A stretch of DNA of 64,000 bases, taken from Stenotrophomonas sp. 169 (GTDB taxonomy: Bacteria; Pseudomonadota; Gammaproteobacteria; Xanthomonadales; Xanthomonadaceae). The notes below the pieces were generated by a model. That model made no database searches and was not told the origin of the DNA. It saw nothing but the letters and a program-made list of their open reading frames with translations. This document shows positions 37,263-46,496 of this stretch, piece after piece (positions within the stretch are counted from its first letter, which is position 1; each line of letters begins with the position of its first letter). Both the position numbers and the translations under genes were made by a program. Where the stretch lies: contig NZ_CP061204.1 in NCBI RefSeq assembly GCF_014621775.1, positions 1 through 64,000 of the forward strand, in the 5' to 3' direction.

Positions 37263-40200
37263 ATGGATCTGTCACACCCACGCCACCGTGCCGGCCGTAC
37301 GCCGTTCACGCTGCTCGCACTCTCCATCGGCCTGGTACTGACCAGCACCGCGGCCGCGCAGCAGACACCGGAGGCCGCTGCCAGCGCACCCAACGCCGTC
37401 GATCTGGACAAGGTGGAAGTCAAGGCGACGTACCGCGAAAGCCTGCAGCAGTCGCTGGATGAAAAGCGCTACAGCGTCGAGCAGGTCGACGCCATCTATG
37501 CCGAAGACATCGGCAAGTTCCCTGATCTCAACCTGGCCGAGTCGATGCAGCGCATCGCCGGTGTATCGATCGACCGCGAGGGCGGAGAAGGCCAGCAGAT
37601 ATCCGTCCGTGGGCTGGGATCGGACTTCACCCGCGTGCGCATCAACGGCCTGGAAGCGCTGTCCACCGCGGGCAGCGGTACCGCCGGCGTCAACCGCAGC
37701 CGCGGATTCGATTTCAACACCTTTGCCTCCGAGCTTTTCAGCCGGGTCAAGGTCAGCAAGACGCAGTCCGCGCAGACCGACGAAGGATCACTCGGTGCCA
37801 CGGTCGACCTGCGTGCGTCGCGTCCGTTCGATTTCGACGGGTTCCAGGCGTCGCTCAACGGCCAGTACGGCTTCAACGAGCTGTCGCGCAGCAAGGACCC
37901 GCGCGTATCGGCGCTGCTCAGCAACACCTGGGCCGACGGCCGCTTCGGCGCGCTGATGTCGGTGGCTTACAGCAAGCGCACCATCTTCGAAGAAGGCTAC
38001 AACCCGGTCCGTTGGGAGCACGGCAACCATCGCAATTCGAACCAGCCCACGGCGACCAACAACGGGACGTACGGTTTCTGCAGCCCACTGGGGTATGACC
38101 CGCAGACGCCGCGCAATCCCTTGGCAAACGAGACGGCTGCAGGTGTGGGCAGCGCGGCCAACCAGGCCCGTAACAACGGCTGGGGCAGCTATGGCATCGA
38201 TGCCGCACACTGCGGCACCGGTCTGGACCGTCCCGCAGCGACAGCGGAAAACATCGCCGCGTACGAGACCGCGACCAACGCGTGGATTCCGCGCTATCCG
38301 CGCTATGTCCGCACCGAACATGAGCTCGAGCGCCTTGGCATCACCGGCGCCCTGCAGTTCAAGTTCAGCGACGACAGCCTGCTCAACCTGGACCTGATGT
38401 ACTCCAAGCTGGACAAGGACCAGCGCGAGGATTCGCTGGGTGCCAACCTGCACCGCACCGCGCAGTACGGTGGCAAGACCCAGATCGCGGTACGCGAGGC
38501 CCAGGTCGACGACCAGAACCGCCTGGTCTACGGCGTATTCGACAACGTGGACTTCCGCACGGAATCGACGTCCATCGAAGAGAGCACCGAGTTCAAGCAG
38601 GTCAGCCTCGAATTCGAACACCGCTTCAACGATGCGGTACGCCTCGACGCGCTGGTGGGCCACTCTTCGTCCAGTTTCGAGCGCCCGGTGTTCTCGATGG
38701 TCAGTTTCGACAACAGCAATCTGGACGGGTTCGTCTTCGATGCACGCAACAATGCCAGCCTGCCGTCGATGGGCTTCCCGTTCGCGCTGAATGATCCCAA
38801 CGCCTGGCAGTGGCTGGGCTATGGCACCGCCCCGGTCAACGCCAATGGCACCGCGCGCGGCAGCAACATCAGCGAAGTGCGGTTGAACCCCAACTACGTC
38901 GACAACCAGTTCGATACGGCGAAGGTCGACCTGACCTTCACTGTCTCGCCGACGTTCACCCTGCGTGGTGGTCTTGCCTACAAGGACTACGACATGAGCA
39001 CGCAGGAGTACCGCAACATCAGTTACGGACGGCTGGCCCAGGCCCTGCCCGGCGGCACCGGCATCGGCGACCTCAGCAGCACGCTCAATGGCTTCGGCAA
39101 GGGGCTGGACACGGCCACGCCGTCAAGCTGGTTGATCCCTGATTTCAAGCGCGTCGCCGAGCTGCTGGACATCTACTGCAACTGCGATACCGGCAGCTTG
39201 GGGGGCGACTACCGCCTCGCCGGTGTGGGCCACTTCGGTTCGTCGAACAACAACTTCGACGTCAACGAGAAGAGCTACGCGACGTACCTGCAACTCGACT
39301 TCAACACCGACCTGTGGGGCCGACCGTTCCGCGGCAACATCGGCATGCGCTACGTGCAGACGCAGATCACCGCGGATGGCTATGCGCCGTGCCAGGCGGC
39401 CAGCAGCGGCGATCTGTCCGCGGCCTGCCAGCCGTTCCTGGGCGTGGCGAGCGCCACCGCCGACGCCGGCGAACGCCTGCTGGTGGGAACCCGCGTCGGC
39501 CATCAGTACGACGACTGGTTGCCGTCGTTGAACCTGGCCTGGGACGTGACGGACAGCGTGGTGCTGCGCTTCGGTGCGGCCAAGACGATGGCCCGCCCCA
39601 CCCTGTCCAACCTGTCGCCGAGCGTGAGCGGCGGGCCGAGCGCCTTCCTTGATGAAGACCGGTACTACTCGATCAACCTCGGCAATCCCAAGCTGGACCC
39701 GTTCCGCTCCACCAACTACGACCTGAGTGCGGAGTGGTACTTCAGCGAAGGCGCGCTGCTGTCGGCCGCGGTGTTCTACAAGGACATCGAAACCTATGTG
39801 CAGCGTACCCGCCTGCTGACCACCTGGGACGACATGGGTTATTCGCTGGACCTGCTGCCGGCCGGCTTCAGCCCGAACACGCTGTTCAACGTGCAGAGCT
39901 ACTTCAACACGCCGGGTGGCCCGCTGAAGGGCTACGAGCTGACGTACCAGCAGCCTTTCAGCTTCCTGCCCGGCTTCTGGAAGAACTTCGGCATCCAGCT
40001 GAACTACACCCACGTCGATTCGAAGATCCAGTACCTCTTCAGCTCCGGCAGCGGCAACACCATCGTCACCACGTACACGGAAAACGACCTGCTGAACCTG
40101 TCGCCCAATTCGTACAACGCCACCCTGTACTACGACGACGGGCGCTTCAGTGCGCGCGTATCCACCAGCTACCGCGATGCCTACATCAACCAGATCCTGG

Positions 40201-40448
40201 CGCAGGAGAACATCCGCGACCTGGATGGCAATGCGCTCGCCACGGCGGATGTCACCGGCAAGTACAGCGTGGAGAACGTCGATTTCAACATGTCGTGGAA
40301 GTTCAACAAGCAGCTGACCGTCAGCCTGGAGGCGATCAACCTGCTGGACACCGCCGACGAACGCTACGTGGATTCCGCGCTTTCCCTGCCGGACCGCTAC
40401 ACCCAGACCGGGCGCCAGTACTACCTCGGCCTGCGTTACAAGTTCTGA
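37263..40448 (+). CDS. Large TonB-dependent receptor for oligosaccharide uptake
   Basis: A 1061-residue paralogue of the preceding receptor: same TonB-Xanth-Caul plug (KFPDLNLAESMQRIAGV, SVRGLGSDFTRVRINGLEAL), signal peptide of about 40 residues and the same C-terminal ending YYLGLRYKF. It is about 150 residues longer because of extra extracellular loops, for example the asparagine-rich, cysteine-containing stretch around residues 255-335. A GGGAGGGG ribosome site precedes the ATG. The 47-bp gap to the next gene suggests cotranscription with the 1271-residue protein, which would then act outside or at the cell surface on what the receptor imports. Confidence 0.9.
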   Translation: MDLSHPRHRAGRTPFTLLALSIGLVLTSTAAAQQTPEAAASAPNAVDLDKVEVKATYRESLQQSLDEKRYSVEQVDAIYAEDIGKFPDLNLAESMQRIAGVSIDREGGEGQQISVRGLGSDFTRVRINGLEALSTAGSGTAGVNRSRGFDFNTFASELFSRVKVSKTQSAQTDEGSLGATVDLRASRPFDFDGFQASLNGQYGFNELSRSKDPRVSALLSNTWADGRFGALMSVAYSKRTIFEEGYNPVRWEHGNHRNSNQPTATNNGTYGFCSPLGYDPQTPRNPLANETAAGVGSAANQARNNGWGSYGIDAAHCGTGLDRPAATAENIAAYETATNAWIPRYPRYVRTEHELERLGITGALQFKFSDDSLLNLDLMYSKLDKDQREDSLGANLHRTAQYGGKTQIAVREAQVDDQNRLVYGVFDNVDFRTESTSIEESTEFKQVSLEFEHRFNDAVRLDALVGHSSSSFERPVFSMVSFDNSNLDGFVFDARNNASLPSMGFPFALNDPNAWQWLGYGTAPVNANGTARGSNISEVRLNPNYVDNQFDTAKVDLTFTVSPTFTLRGGLAYKDYDMSTQEYRNISYGRLAQALPGGTGIGDLSSTLNGFGKGLDTATPSSWLIPDFKRVAELLDIYCNCDTGSLGGDYRLAGVGHFGSSNNNFDVNEKSYATYLQLDFNTDLWGRPFRGNIGMRYVQTQITADGYAPCQAASSGDLSAACQPFLGVASATADAGERLLVGTRVGHQYDDWLPSLNLAWDVTDSVVLRFGAAKTMARPTLSNLSPSVSGGPSAFLDEDRYYSINLGNPKLDPFRSTNYDLSAEWYFSEGALLSAAVFYKDIETYVQRTRLLTTWDDMGYSLDLLPAGFSPNTLFNVQSYFNTPGGPLKGYELTYQQPFSFLPGFWKNFGIQLNYTHVDSKIQYLFSSGSGNTIVTTYTENDLLNLSPNSYNATLYYDDGRFSARVSTSYRDAYINQILAQENIRDLDGNALATADVTGKYSVENVDFNMSWKFNKQLTVSLEAINLLDTADERYVDSALSLPDRYTQTGRQYYLGLRYKF

Positions 40449-40495
40449 TCCTGCACCACGCGCCCACCGTCGCCCGCTGTTGAAAGGAAGGTTCC

Positions 40496-43400
40496 ATGCC
40501 CCACCGTCCCACTGCCCTCGCCCGCCTGCCCCGTCGCCGCCTGCTGGCCCTGGCCACCGCGCTGTTCGTTGCGCCGTCGCTCGCCGCAGAGGCACCCGCG
40601 CTGCTGTTCCACGTGGATGCGAACCACGGCCTGGAAGCTGAGGTGGCGCAGGGCGATCCGGTACCCAACTTCCGCGACAAGGTGAAGGTGGTTGATGACG
40701 GTGCACGCGGCAAGGCGATCCAGTGGGAAGACGATGGCGTGCTGTCGTGGGATGCACCCGGCAACATCCTGGCGCAGCGCGGCACGCTGGCCTTCGATTG
40801 GCGATCGCGCTATGCCGTCGGTGAAGCACCGTTCGTGATCTTCCGCGTGGGCTATGCCGACCACAGCAGCTGGGACATGGCGTGGCTGCGCATCGACTGG
40901 AACGGACACGGCTTCGATGCGTTCGTCACCGATGCCAACCTGGCGCGCACCCGGGTGTCGTTCGCGCTGCCGCAGAACCCGGCCCCGGCGCAGTGGGTGC
41001 ACCTGGCGTTCGCCTGGGACGAAGACCACGGGGTGCGTCTGTTCGTGGATGGCAAGGAAGTCGCGCGGGTCGATGCCAGGGGCGACTACGATGCCGCGCT
41101 GGACCAGTTGGGCCTGGCCGGGCGGGTGATGGCGCCCTATCAGGTGCAGAGCCGCTACAACTTCCTGCGCGGCAGCGATTTCCAGCACATCCGCGTCTTC
41201 GACCGCATGCTGGATGGACCGGCGGTAGCTGCACTGGCGCAAGGCAAGGCACCGGCGACGGCCGTCGTGGCGTCGGCAGACCAGCGCGCATGGCGGCATC
41301 GCTTCGGTTGGGAAAGTGCGGCTCCGCCGGCACTGGCCGCCGCAGGCACGCGCATACGCAAGATCGAGTTCGCCGATACCAAGGACCTCAAGCAGTGGAT
41401 GTGGAAGGCCACCGATGGCATCGCCGAAACCACTTGGCCGGGGGTCTACAACCGCTCGCGCCTGCCGGGACGCAACGATTACTTCCAGCTGCCGGACTGG
41501 AACACCTATGTAGAGGCCGGGCAGCACCTGGACCTGACCCTGCCCGATGGCGAACCGGTGAACCGCATCGAGGTGCGTGGCGCGGCGTTCGGCACCTTGG
41601 CCCACGGCGCCGATGCGCAGAGCGCGACCACAACGGTGCTGCAGCGCCCGCGCGGCGTGGTGCGCAGCGTCGATGACATCCCCACCCAGCAGGGTGGCGT
41701 GCTGCGCTTCAGCAACGTGGAACAGGAAACCCCGATCCAGGAGATCTGGGCCTATCACGTGGGCGAAGGCAGTGAGCCGGACGGCAGCGTCAAGCAGACC
41801 TATGTGGTGGACAGCCAGGCCCTGCCTGACTACACCAACCTGGACACGCTGCGACACTACATCGACGGCCGCTACCCCGTGGCCGAACGCAGCACGGTGA
41901 TGGCGTTGCCCAAGGGGGCCGGTTCGCGCCGTCGCGGTTCCGATACGCTGCCTGCCCAGCCGCTGCCCATCGTGCACGTGCTGATCCCGTCCGGCGTGGG
42001 TGATGCACCGGCCAACCAGCCGTTGATCCGCAGTTGGGCGCACAGCTGGGAAAACATGCATGACGGCCTGGATGGCGTGGCCATCGACCTGCCGGCGCTG
42101 GACCTGCCGGCGACCCATGACGGCCTGATCCCGCTCAACATCCGCATCAAGGATCCGATCTGGCCGGCCCGCGACATGATCGATGTATCGGTCTCGGTGC
42201 AACCCGGCAAGAAACGCACGCTGTGGCTGGACCTGCGCGACCGCATCCTCACCGCCGACAGCCTGTGGTTGAGCATCGCCTCGGCGGCTCCCGGCTTCGA
42301 CGCACGCGCGCTGGACGGCGCGGAAATCCGCATGGTGTTCAAGCCGCGCAGCGAAGCGATCGCCGAGCACGTCGCAGACCGCTTCAACCAGGTGCGAGAC
42401 AACTGGGGTTTCCTCGTGGAGGAACACACCACCTCCAAGCGGCAGCGCCTGTACGCCCGCGTTTACGCCGACCTGAGTGACCTGCTGCGGGTGGATCCGG
42501 ATCACCAGCTGGGCCGGTTGTACTGGAACTACATCAGCTACAACAGCCAGGGCCGACCGCCGTTCACTGCCCCGGAAGTGCCCAAGGGCGTGCCGGCATG
42601 GGCATTCAACCAGACCCAGGACCTGGCCTATGTGCGGCGCTTCATCGACTGGTGGATCGAACACCGGCAGGTGCCGTACGGTGACTTCGGCGGCGGCATC
42701 TCCGACGATTCGGACCTGACCCAGCAGTGGCCGGGCCTGGCCCTGATGGGTGTGCAGCCGGACCGGTTGAACGCCTCGCTGACCGCGCTGTCCGACGCGG
42801 TGTACCGCAATGGCATGTTCAGCAACGGGTTGAGCACCATCGAAACCGACGAGCTGCACGCCTACGAGGAAGGCATCAACACCAACAGCGCCATGCTGTA
42901 CCTCAACTGGGGTGATCCGCTGACCGTGGAACGGTTGATGGAGACAGTGAAGGCCTTCGACGAGAAGATCATCCTGACCAACCCGCAGGGCCACCTGTTG
43001 TTCTCCAGCAATTGGTTCGGCGGCAACAAGGTCTACCGCGAGCCGAACTGGCAGTGGCAGAAACCGTATTCGTTCCCGGTGCTGCACCCCGCCTTCCTGC
43101 TCGGGCAGTTCAATGCCGATCCGAGCAGCCGACGCCTGGTCACCGGCCTGGCCGATGGCTACCTCGCCCACGCCTATACCGATGACAAGGGCCGCTGGGC
43201 GCTGCCGAACGAGATCAACTGGGCCACCGGCAAGGTGCGCGGCGGTGAACTCAACAACGGGTCCGGCAGCGGCGACATCATGCACACCTTCTGGGCGGCG
43301 TGGCGCTGGACGGGCGATGAGAAGTACCTGAAGGCGCTGGACTACCGCGTGGAGCGCGGTGGACCCGGTGCGCTGTCCAACCTCGGCGAGAACTACGTGG

Positions 43401-44311
43401 AGGTGCTGGGGCGACAGCAGGACTGGTATCCGAAGCTGACTGCCGATGCAGACAGTGGCAAGACCGGCTTCGCCAGCGTGATGGCATGGCAGGCCAGCGG
43501 CGATGTGAAGTACATCGAGGCCCTGCACGCCGAGGGGATCCAGGCCAAGGCGCAGCGCGAGTACATGAATACCGACGGCCACTGGTGGTCGGACCGGGTG
43601 GAGGCACCGAGCGAGTTCCTGCAGCGTGCCCGCCTGGGGGGTATCGCCCTGAAGCGCAACCAGAGCTGGCCGGGGCACACGGTGAGCTGGCGCTTCGACC
43701 GCGACGATGCGGCCGAACAGGTGGCGCTGCTGGTCCATGCGCCCTCACGCGAACGCTTCACCGTCACCAGCTACAACCTGGCCAAGCAGGCGATCACCGT
43801 GGACATGACCGGCTGGAACGTGGCCAGCGGCACCTGGCGGGTGCGCAGCGGCGTGGACGCCAACGGCGACGGGAAGATCGACGGCAAGGTGAGCGAACGC
43901 GACGTGATGCTGGAAACCAGCGTCAGCACGCCGCTGAAGTTCCAGCCGGGCAGGACCGAAGTGTTCGAGTTCGAGCGCATCCGTGCCGGCTCCCCCGTGG
44001 AGCAACGTCCTGACCTGGGCATTGGCCGGGGCGACGTGCGGGTCGATGGAAGGCAGGTGCACGTGATCGTCCACAGCCTGGGGCATGTGGGCACGGGAAC
44101 CGGTGTGGCGGTGCTGGAAGATGCGCGTGGCCGTGAGATCGCGCGTATCGAAGTGCCGGCGATGGACGCGCCCAGTGATCTGCAGCCGCGCACGACCACC
44201 GTCGCCCTGCCGTTGCCTGCAGGCGACCGCCGTGGCCTGCGCGTACGCGTGGCCTTGGCCGACGATGGCGAGGAAGTCACGCGCCTGAACAACGTGGCCG
44301 ACCTACCCTGA
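40496..44311 (+). CDS. Large secreted LamG-like protein, candidate pectin-active enzyme
   Basis: A 1271-residue exported protein that I cannot assign to a family. Visible parts: a basic, hydrophobic signal peptide (about 1-30, ending LAAEA); a LamG/concanavalin-like jelly roll (about 30-245, including VHLAFAWDEDHGVRLFVDGKEVA); a middle beta-rich region; an all-helical stretch (about 640-1060) with repeated aromatic and acidic segments such as FGGGISDDSDL and ELHAYEEGINTN that suggest an (alpha/alpha) toroid; and a C-terminal beta region (about 1065-1271) with a calcium-loop-like DANGDGKIDG near 1121 and a CARDB-like end. Toroids of this kind occur in polysaccharide lyases and glycoside hydrolases. 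Its place after two sugar receptors and beside pectin-type genes suggests a lyase or hydrolase (inference). AAGGAAGG ribosome site present. Confidence 0.75.
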   Translation: MPHRPTALARLPRRRLLALATALFVAPSLAAEAPALLFHVDANHGLEAEVAQGDPVPNFRDKVKVVDDGARGKAIQWEDDGVLSWDAPGNILAQRGTLAFDWRSRYAVGEAPFVIFRVGYADHSSWDMAWLRIDWNGHGFDAFVTDANLARTRVSFALPQNPAPAQWVHLAFAWDEDHGVRLFVDGKEVARVDARGDYDAALDQLGLAGRVMAPYQVQSRYNFLRGSDFQHIRVFDRMLDGPAVAALAQGKAPATAVVASADQRAWRHRFGWESAAPPALAAAGTRIRKIEFADTKDLKQWMWKATDGIAETTWPGVYNRSRLPGRNDYFQLPDWNTYVEAGQHLDLTLPDGEPVNRIEVRGAAFGTLAHGADAQSATTTVLQRPRGVVRSVDDIPTQQGGVLRFSNVEQETPIQEIWAYHVGEGSEPDGSVKQTYVVDSQALPDYTNLDTLRHYIDGRYPVAERSTVMALPKGAGSRRRGSDTLPAQPLPIVHVLIPSGVGDAPANQPLIRSWAHSWENMHDGLDGVAIDLPALDLPATHDGLIPLNIRIKDPIWPARDMIDVSVSVQPGKKRTLWLDLRDRILTADSLWLSIASAAPGFDARALDGAEIRMVFKPRSEAIAEHVADRFNQVRDNWGFLVEEHTTSKRQRLYARVYADLSDLLRVDPDHQLGRLYWNYISYNSQGRPPFTAPEVPKGVPAWAFNQTQDLAYVRRFIDWWIEHRQVPYGDFGGGISDDSDLTQQWPGLALMGVQPDRLNASLTALSDAVYRNGMFSNGLSTIETDELHAYEEGINTNSAMLYLNWGDPLTVERLMETVKAFDEKIILTNPQGHLLFSSNWFGGNKVYREPNWQWQKPYSFPVLHPAFLLGQFNADPSSRRLVTGLADGYLAHAYTDDKGRWALPNEINWATGKVRGGELNNGSGSGDIMHTFWAAWRWTGDEKYLKALDYRVERGGPGALSNLGENYVEVLGRQQDWYPKLTADADSGKTGFASVMAWQASGDVKYIEALHAEGIQAKAQREYMNTDGHWWSDRVEAPSEFLQRARLGGIALKRNQSWPGHTVSWRFDRDDAAEQVALLVHAPSRERFTVTSYNLAKQAITVDMTGWNVASGTWRVRSGVDANGDGKIDGKVSERDVMLETSVSTPLKFQPGRTEVFEFERIRAGSPVEQRPDLGIGRGDVRVDGRQVHVIVHSLGHVGTGTGVAVLEDARGREIARIEVPAMDAPSDLQPRTTTVALPLPAGDRRGLRVRVALADDGEEVTRLNNVADLP

Positions 44312-44317
44312 GCGTGA

Positions 44318-44343
44318 GGGTAGTGACGGCCGCTGGCCGTCAG
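44318..44343. repeat. SMAG-like repeat overlapping the end of a small gene
   Basis: GTAG-headed palindrome TGACGGCC/GGCCGTCA just after the 1271-residue protein gene. It contains the stop codon of the minus-strand gene at 44340-44681 and is followed by a further hairpin GCCTTGCC/GGCAAGGC (44343-44363). Confidence 0.65.
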
Positions 44344-44681
44344 CCTTGCCCCTCAGGCAAGGCTGGCGGTGACGAACTCGATGCACCAAAGTTGAAATCG
44401 ACCACCAGGACATCGGTGTTGCGGATGATCGCTTCATCGGGACCGATCGCGCTCTCGACGCGAAGCGCATCCTCCGCCGCCATGCTGCAGCCAGCAGCAT
44501 GCGGGCGCGCACCGAAACAGGCGGCCCGCCCATCTGCACTGGGCTTGCGGAAGAACGCCTGCTGCCCGCATGTGATGCATACCAGGTTGCGTCGCTTCGC
44601 GCCGAGGTCGGGCAGTGTCAGCTGTTGGAACTGGACCGCCGTGTAGTCGCGTCGGTCCAGCAGGCAATGTGCAAGGTCCAT
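44340..44681 (-). CDS. Zinc-ribbon-like protein, probably 3'-truncated
   Basis: A 113-residue protein with a cysteine pattern CITCGQQAFFRK and RAACFGARPHAAGC, a likely zinc-binding module. From memory, similar N-terminal segments begin longer uncharacterised proteins of Pseudomonas and Xanthomonas, with VVDFN at the place where this copy stops; here the last 15 codons run into repeat DNA (two hairpins) and the stop codon lies in a SMAG-like element. It therefore looks like the 5' remnant of a longer gene. A GGAGGAG motif lies 14 bases before the ATG. Function unknown. Confidence 0.55.
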   Translation of the reverse strand: MDLAHCLLDRRDYTAVQFQQLTLPDLGAKRRNLVCITCGQQAFFRKPSADGRAACFGARPHAAGCSMAAEDALRVESAIGPDEAIIRNTDVLVVDFNFGASSSSPPALPEGQG

Positions 44682-44783
44682 GGCGCTGGTGCGCTCCTCC
44701 GGTGTCTGTAAAAAATCCTACAGAGCGCCATGGGACGCAGGCTTGCAGAAATCAGTCAGCCGGGCGCACCGCCGGGTGCCGGG

Positions 44784-45368
44784 TCAGGCGTCGCTGTCCA
44801 GCGCGTGCACGCGCGCCTGGTACCAGCCATCGCCGATCGGTTCGAACACTGTGCTGCGTTCCATCGGGCCTTGGTACACGTGCACCGACACCGCGATCTC
44901 TTCGCTGCTGGCATTGCGCAGTGTGTGGTACTCGTGCGGTGGAATCAGACTGCCGGCACTGCCCCGTTCGCCATACAGCAGTGCCTGCGCGGCGAACCGG
45001 GCACGGTCGCCGTCCTGCTCCAGCAGCGCATACGGGGTGACGACCAGGTCACCCCGCCATACGCCTTCCACGCACCACATCGCGTCGTGATCGTGCAGCG
45101 GCGTACCCTGCCCCGGGCCCCAGCACATGGCGATCACGCTGTAGCCCAGCGTAGGGCTGCGATGCAGTTCGCGCCGCGCATAGCGGCCTTGCACGGGACG
45201 ATGGACGCAGGCCGGCAGCTCGATGGACGGATCGCGGATGACACTGCGCAGCGTCTGCTGCAGGGCCGCGGTGATCGACGCAGCATCGCCTTGGTCGACC
45301 GCCGCATCCAGCGCCGAAATCAACTTGTCTTTGCCACGGAAACCGGAGGGGATCGACTGCACTTGCAT
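44784..45368 (-). CDS. Cysteine dioxygenase family protein (cupin)
   Basis: A 194-residue thiol dioxygenase-like cupin. The first cupin motif is GTPLHDHDAMWCVEGV, with two histidine iron ligands and the cysteine that in cysteine dioxygenases forms a Cys-Tyr cofactor, and the second contains the third histidine in PPHEYHTLRN. It would oxidise a thiol such as cysteine or 3-mercaptopropionate to a sulfinate. It is isolated between a broken gene and the esterase operon and shows no link to the pectin genes. Confidence 0.82.
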   Translation of the reverse strand: MQVQSIPSGFRGKDKLISALDAAVDQGDAASITAALQQTLRSVIRDPSIELPACVHRPVQGRYARRELHRSPTLGYSVIAMCWGPGQGTPLHDHDAMWCVEGVWRGDLVVTPYALLEQDGDRARFAAQALLYGERGSAGSLIPPHEYHTLRNASSEEIAVSVHVYQGPMERSTVFEPIGDGWYQARVHALDSDA

Positions 45369-45495
45369 GCACCCAGTCTAGGCCACATCGGTCCGCAGAA
45401 CGTTCGCACGGCCTTTACAGCCGGAATACGAGCGAAAAGTGCGGGTTTCAGTCGTTATCCACCCATCGGGCGCCGCCGCTTGGCCGGATGACGTC

Positions 45496-46344
45496 TCACG
45501 GCAGCAGCAGCGGGCGCATCGGCTGCACCGTACGCGCAAGCTCCTCGGCCACCACCGTGGCGAATACCGCCGCACCGTCGTCTCCCAGGTGGGTGTAGTC
45601 GAAGGCTCGCTTGGCTTGGCCCATCGGCTCGATCAGCGCGTTCTGTGCAGCGGCCCCGGCGCCCACTGCGGCTGCGGCCGCATCCACGGTGGTGCCCGAC
45701 AGCGCGGCCGCCACCTGCGGCTGGGAGGCGGGTGCCTGGGCGAGTGTCATCGCCATGACCGGACCCATCGCCTGCACCAGCGCCCGGCTGCGCGCATGCA
45801 GGTCGACCAGCGGAACATCCAGCTCGCGCGCTACCCGCCGTACGGCATCGGCCCAGGGGGCAAGGTCATCGATCAGTCGGCCATCGGCGAACTGTCGGCG
45901 GGTGAGTGGTGTCAGCAGCACCGGCACGGCACCCGCGGCCCGTACCTCCTGCACATAACGCCGCAGGTTGTCCGGGAACTCGTGCTGCAGGTTGGTGGAG
46001 CGTCCGGGCTTGCCCGGCTGGTCGTTGTGCCCGAACTGGATCAGCACCCACGTGGTGGCATAACCCGGTGCGCGCATCTCCGACTCCACCAGTGGCCACG
46101 ACCCTTCAGCACGGTAGTTGTACGTACTGCGCCCACCGCGAGCCAGATTGATGCAGGCCGCGAAGGAGGTGACATGGTCGCCGCAGAAGCGTGGCCCCCA
46201 CCCGCCCTGCACCGCCGTGGTCGAGTCCCCGACCAGGATGATCTTGCTCGCCCGGATGGGCGCGGGCAGCGGCCTGTCGCCCGCCATGGCAGGCAACGCA
46301 GCGAAGAGAACAAGCAGGGACAACACGCAGCGACGGTTCGACAT
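45496..46344 (-). CDS. Secreted rhamnogalacturonan acetylesterase (SGNH hydrolase)
   Basis: A 282-residue exported esterase of the SGNH/CE12 type, which removes acetyl groups from rhamnogalacturonan. The signal peptide is about 1-22. The catalytic blocks are visible: block I GDSTTAVQGGWG with the nucleophile serine, block II NLARGGRST, block III GHND with the oxyanion asparagine, and block V DYTHLGDDG with the Asp-His pair. An insertion rich in alanine lies between blocks III and V. The ATG at 46344 is chosen for the signal peptide. It is the third gene of a minus-strand esterase group, separated from the second by a SMAG-bearing 152-bp gap. Confidence 0.86.
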   Translation of the reverse strand: MSNRRCVLSLLVLFAALPAMAGDRPLPAPIRASKIILVGDSTTAVQGGWGPRFCGDHVTSFAACINLARGGRSTYNYRAEGSWPLVESEMRAPGYATTWVLIQFGHNDQPGKPGRSTNLQHEFPDNLRRYVQEVRAAGAVPVLLTPLTRRQFADGRLIDDLAPWADAVRRVARELDVPLVDLHARSRALVQAMGPVMAMTLAQAPASQPQVAAALSGTTVDAAAAAVGAGAAAQNALIEPMGQAKRAFDYTHLGDDGAAVFATVVAEELARTVQPMRPLLLP

Positions 46345-46357
46345 CGACGGAACTCCG

Positions 46358-46460
46358 GTAGCGCCGAGCCATGCTCGGCGAGCGCAGCGGCAACAGCGCG
46401 ACGACCTGCGGTCATCACCCACGGGACGAGATCCCGTGGTCGCCGAGCCATGCTCGGCAG
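46358..46460. repeat. Two SMAG-like repeats upstream of the acetylesterase
   Basis: A GTAG-headed copy starting at 46358 (hairpin GCCGAGC/GCTCGGC) and a second with the same core at about 46441-46459. The first with its flank is nearly identical to 25032-25067. Confidence 0.7.
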
Positions 46461-46496
46461 CGGTTGGCGGAAACGGGAAACACGCGCAGCAGCGCC

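Noticed and set aside
40605..40618. parS-like GTTCCACGTGGATG at the start of the 1271-residue protein gene
   Set aside because: Only 12 of 14 positions match, it lies 36 kb from the cluster and is explained by the codons for F-H-V-D.
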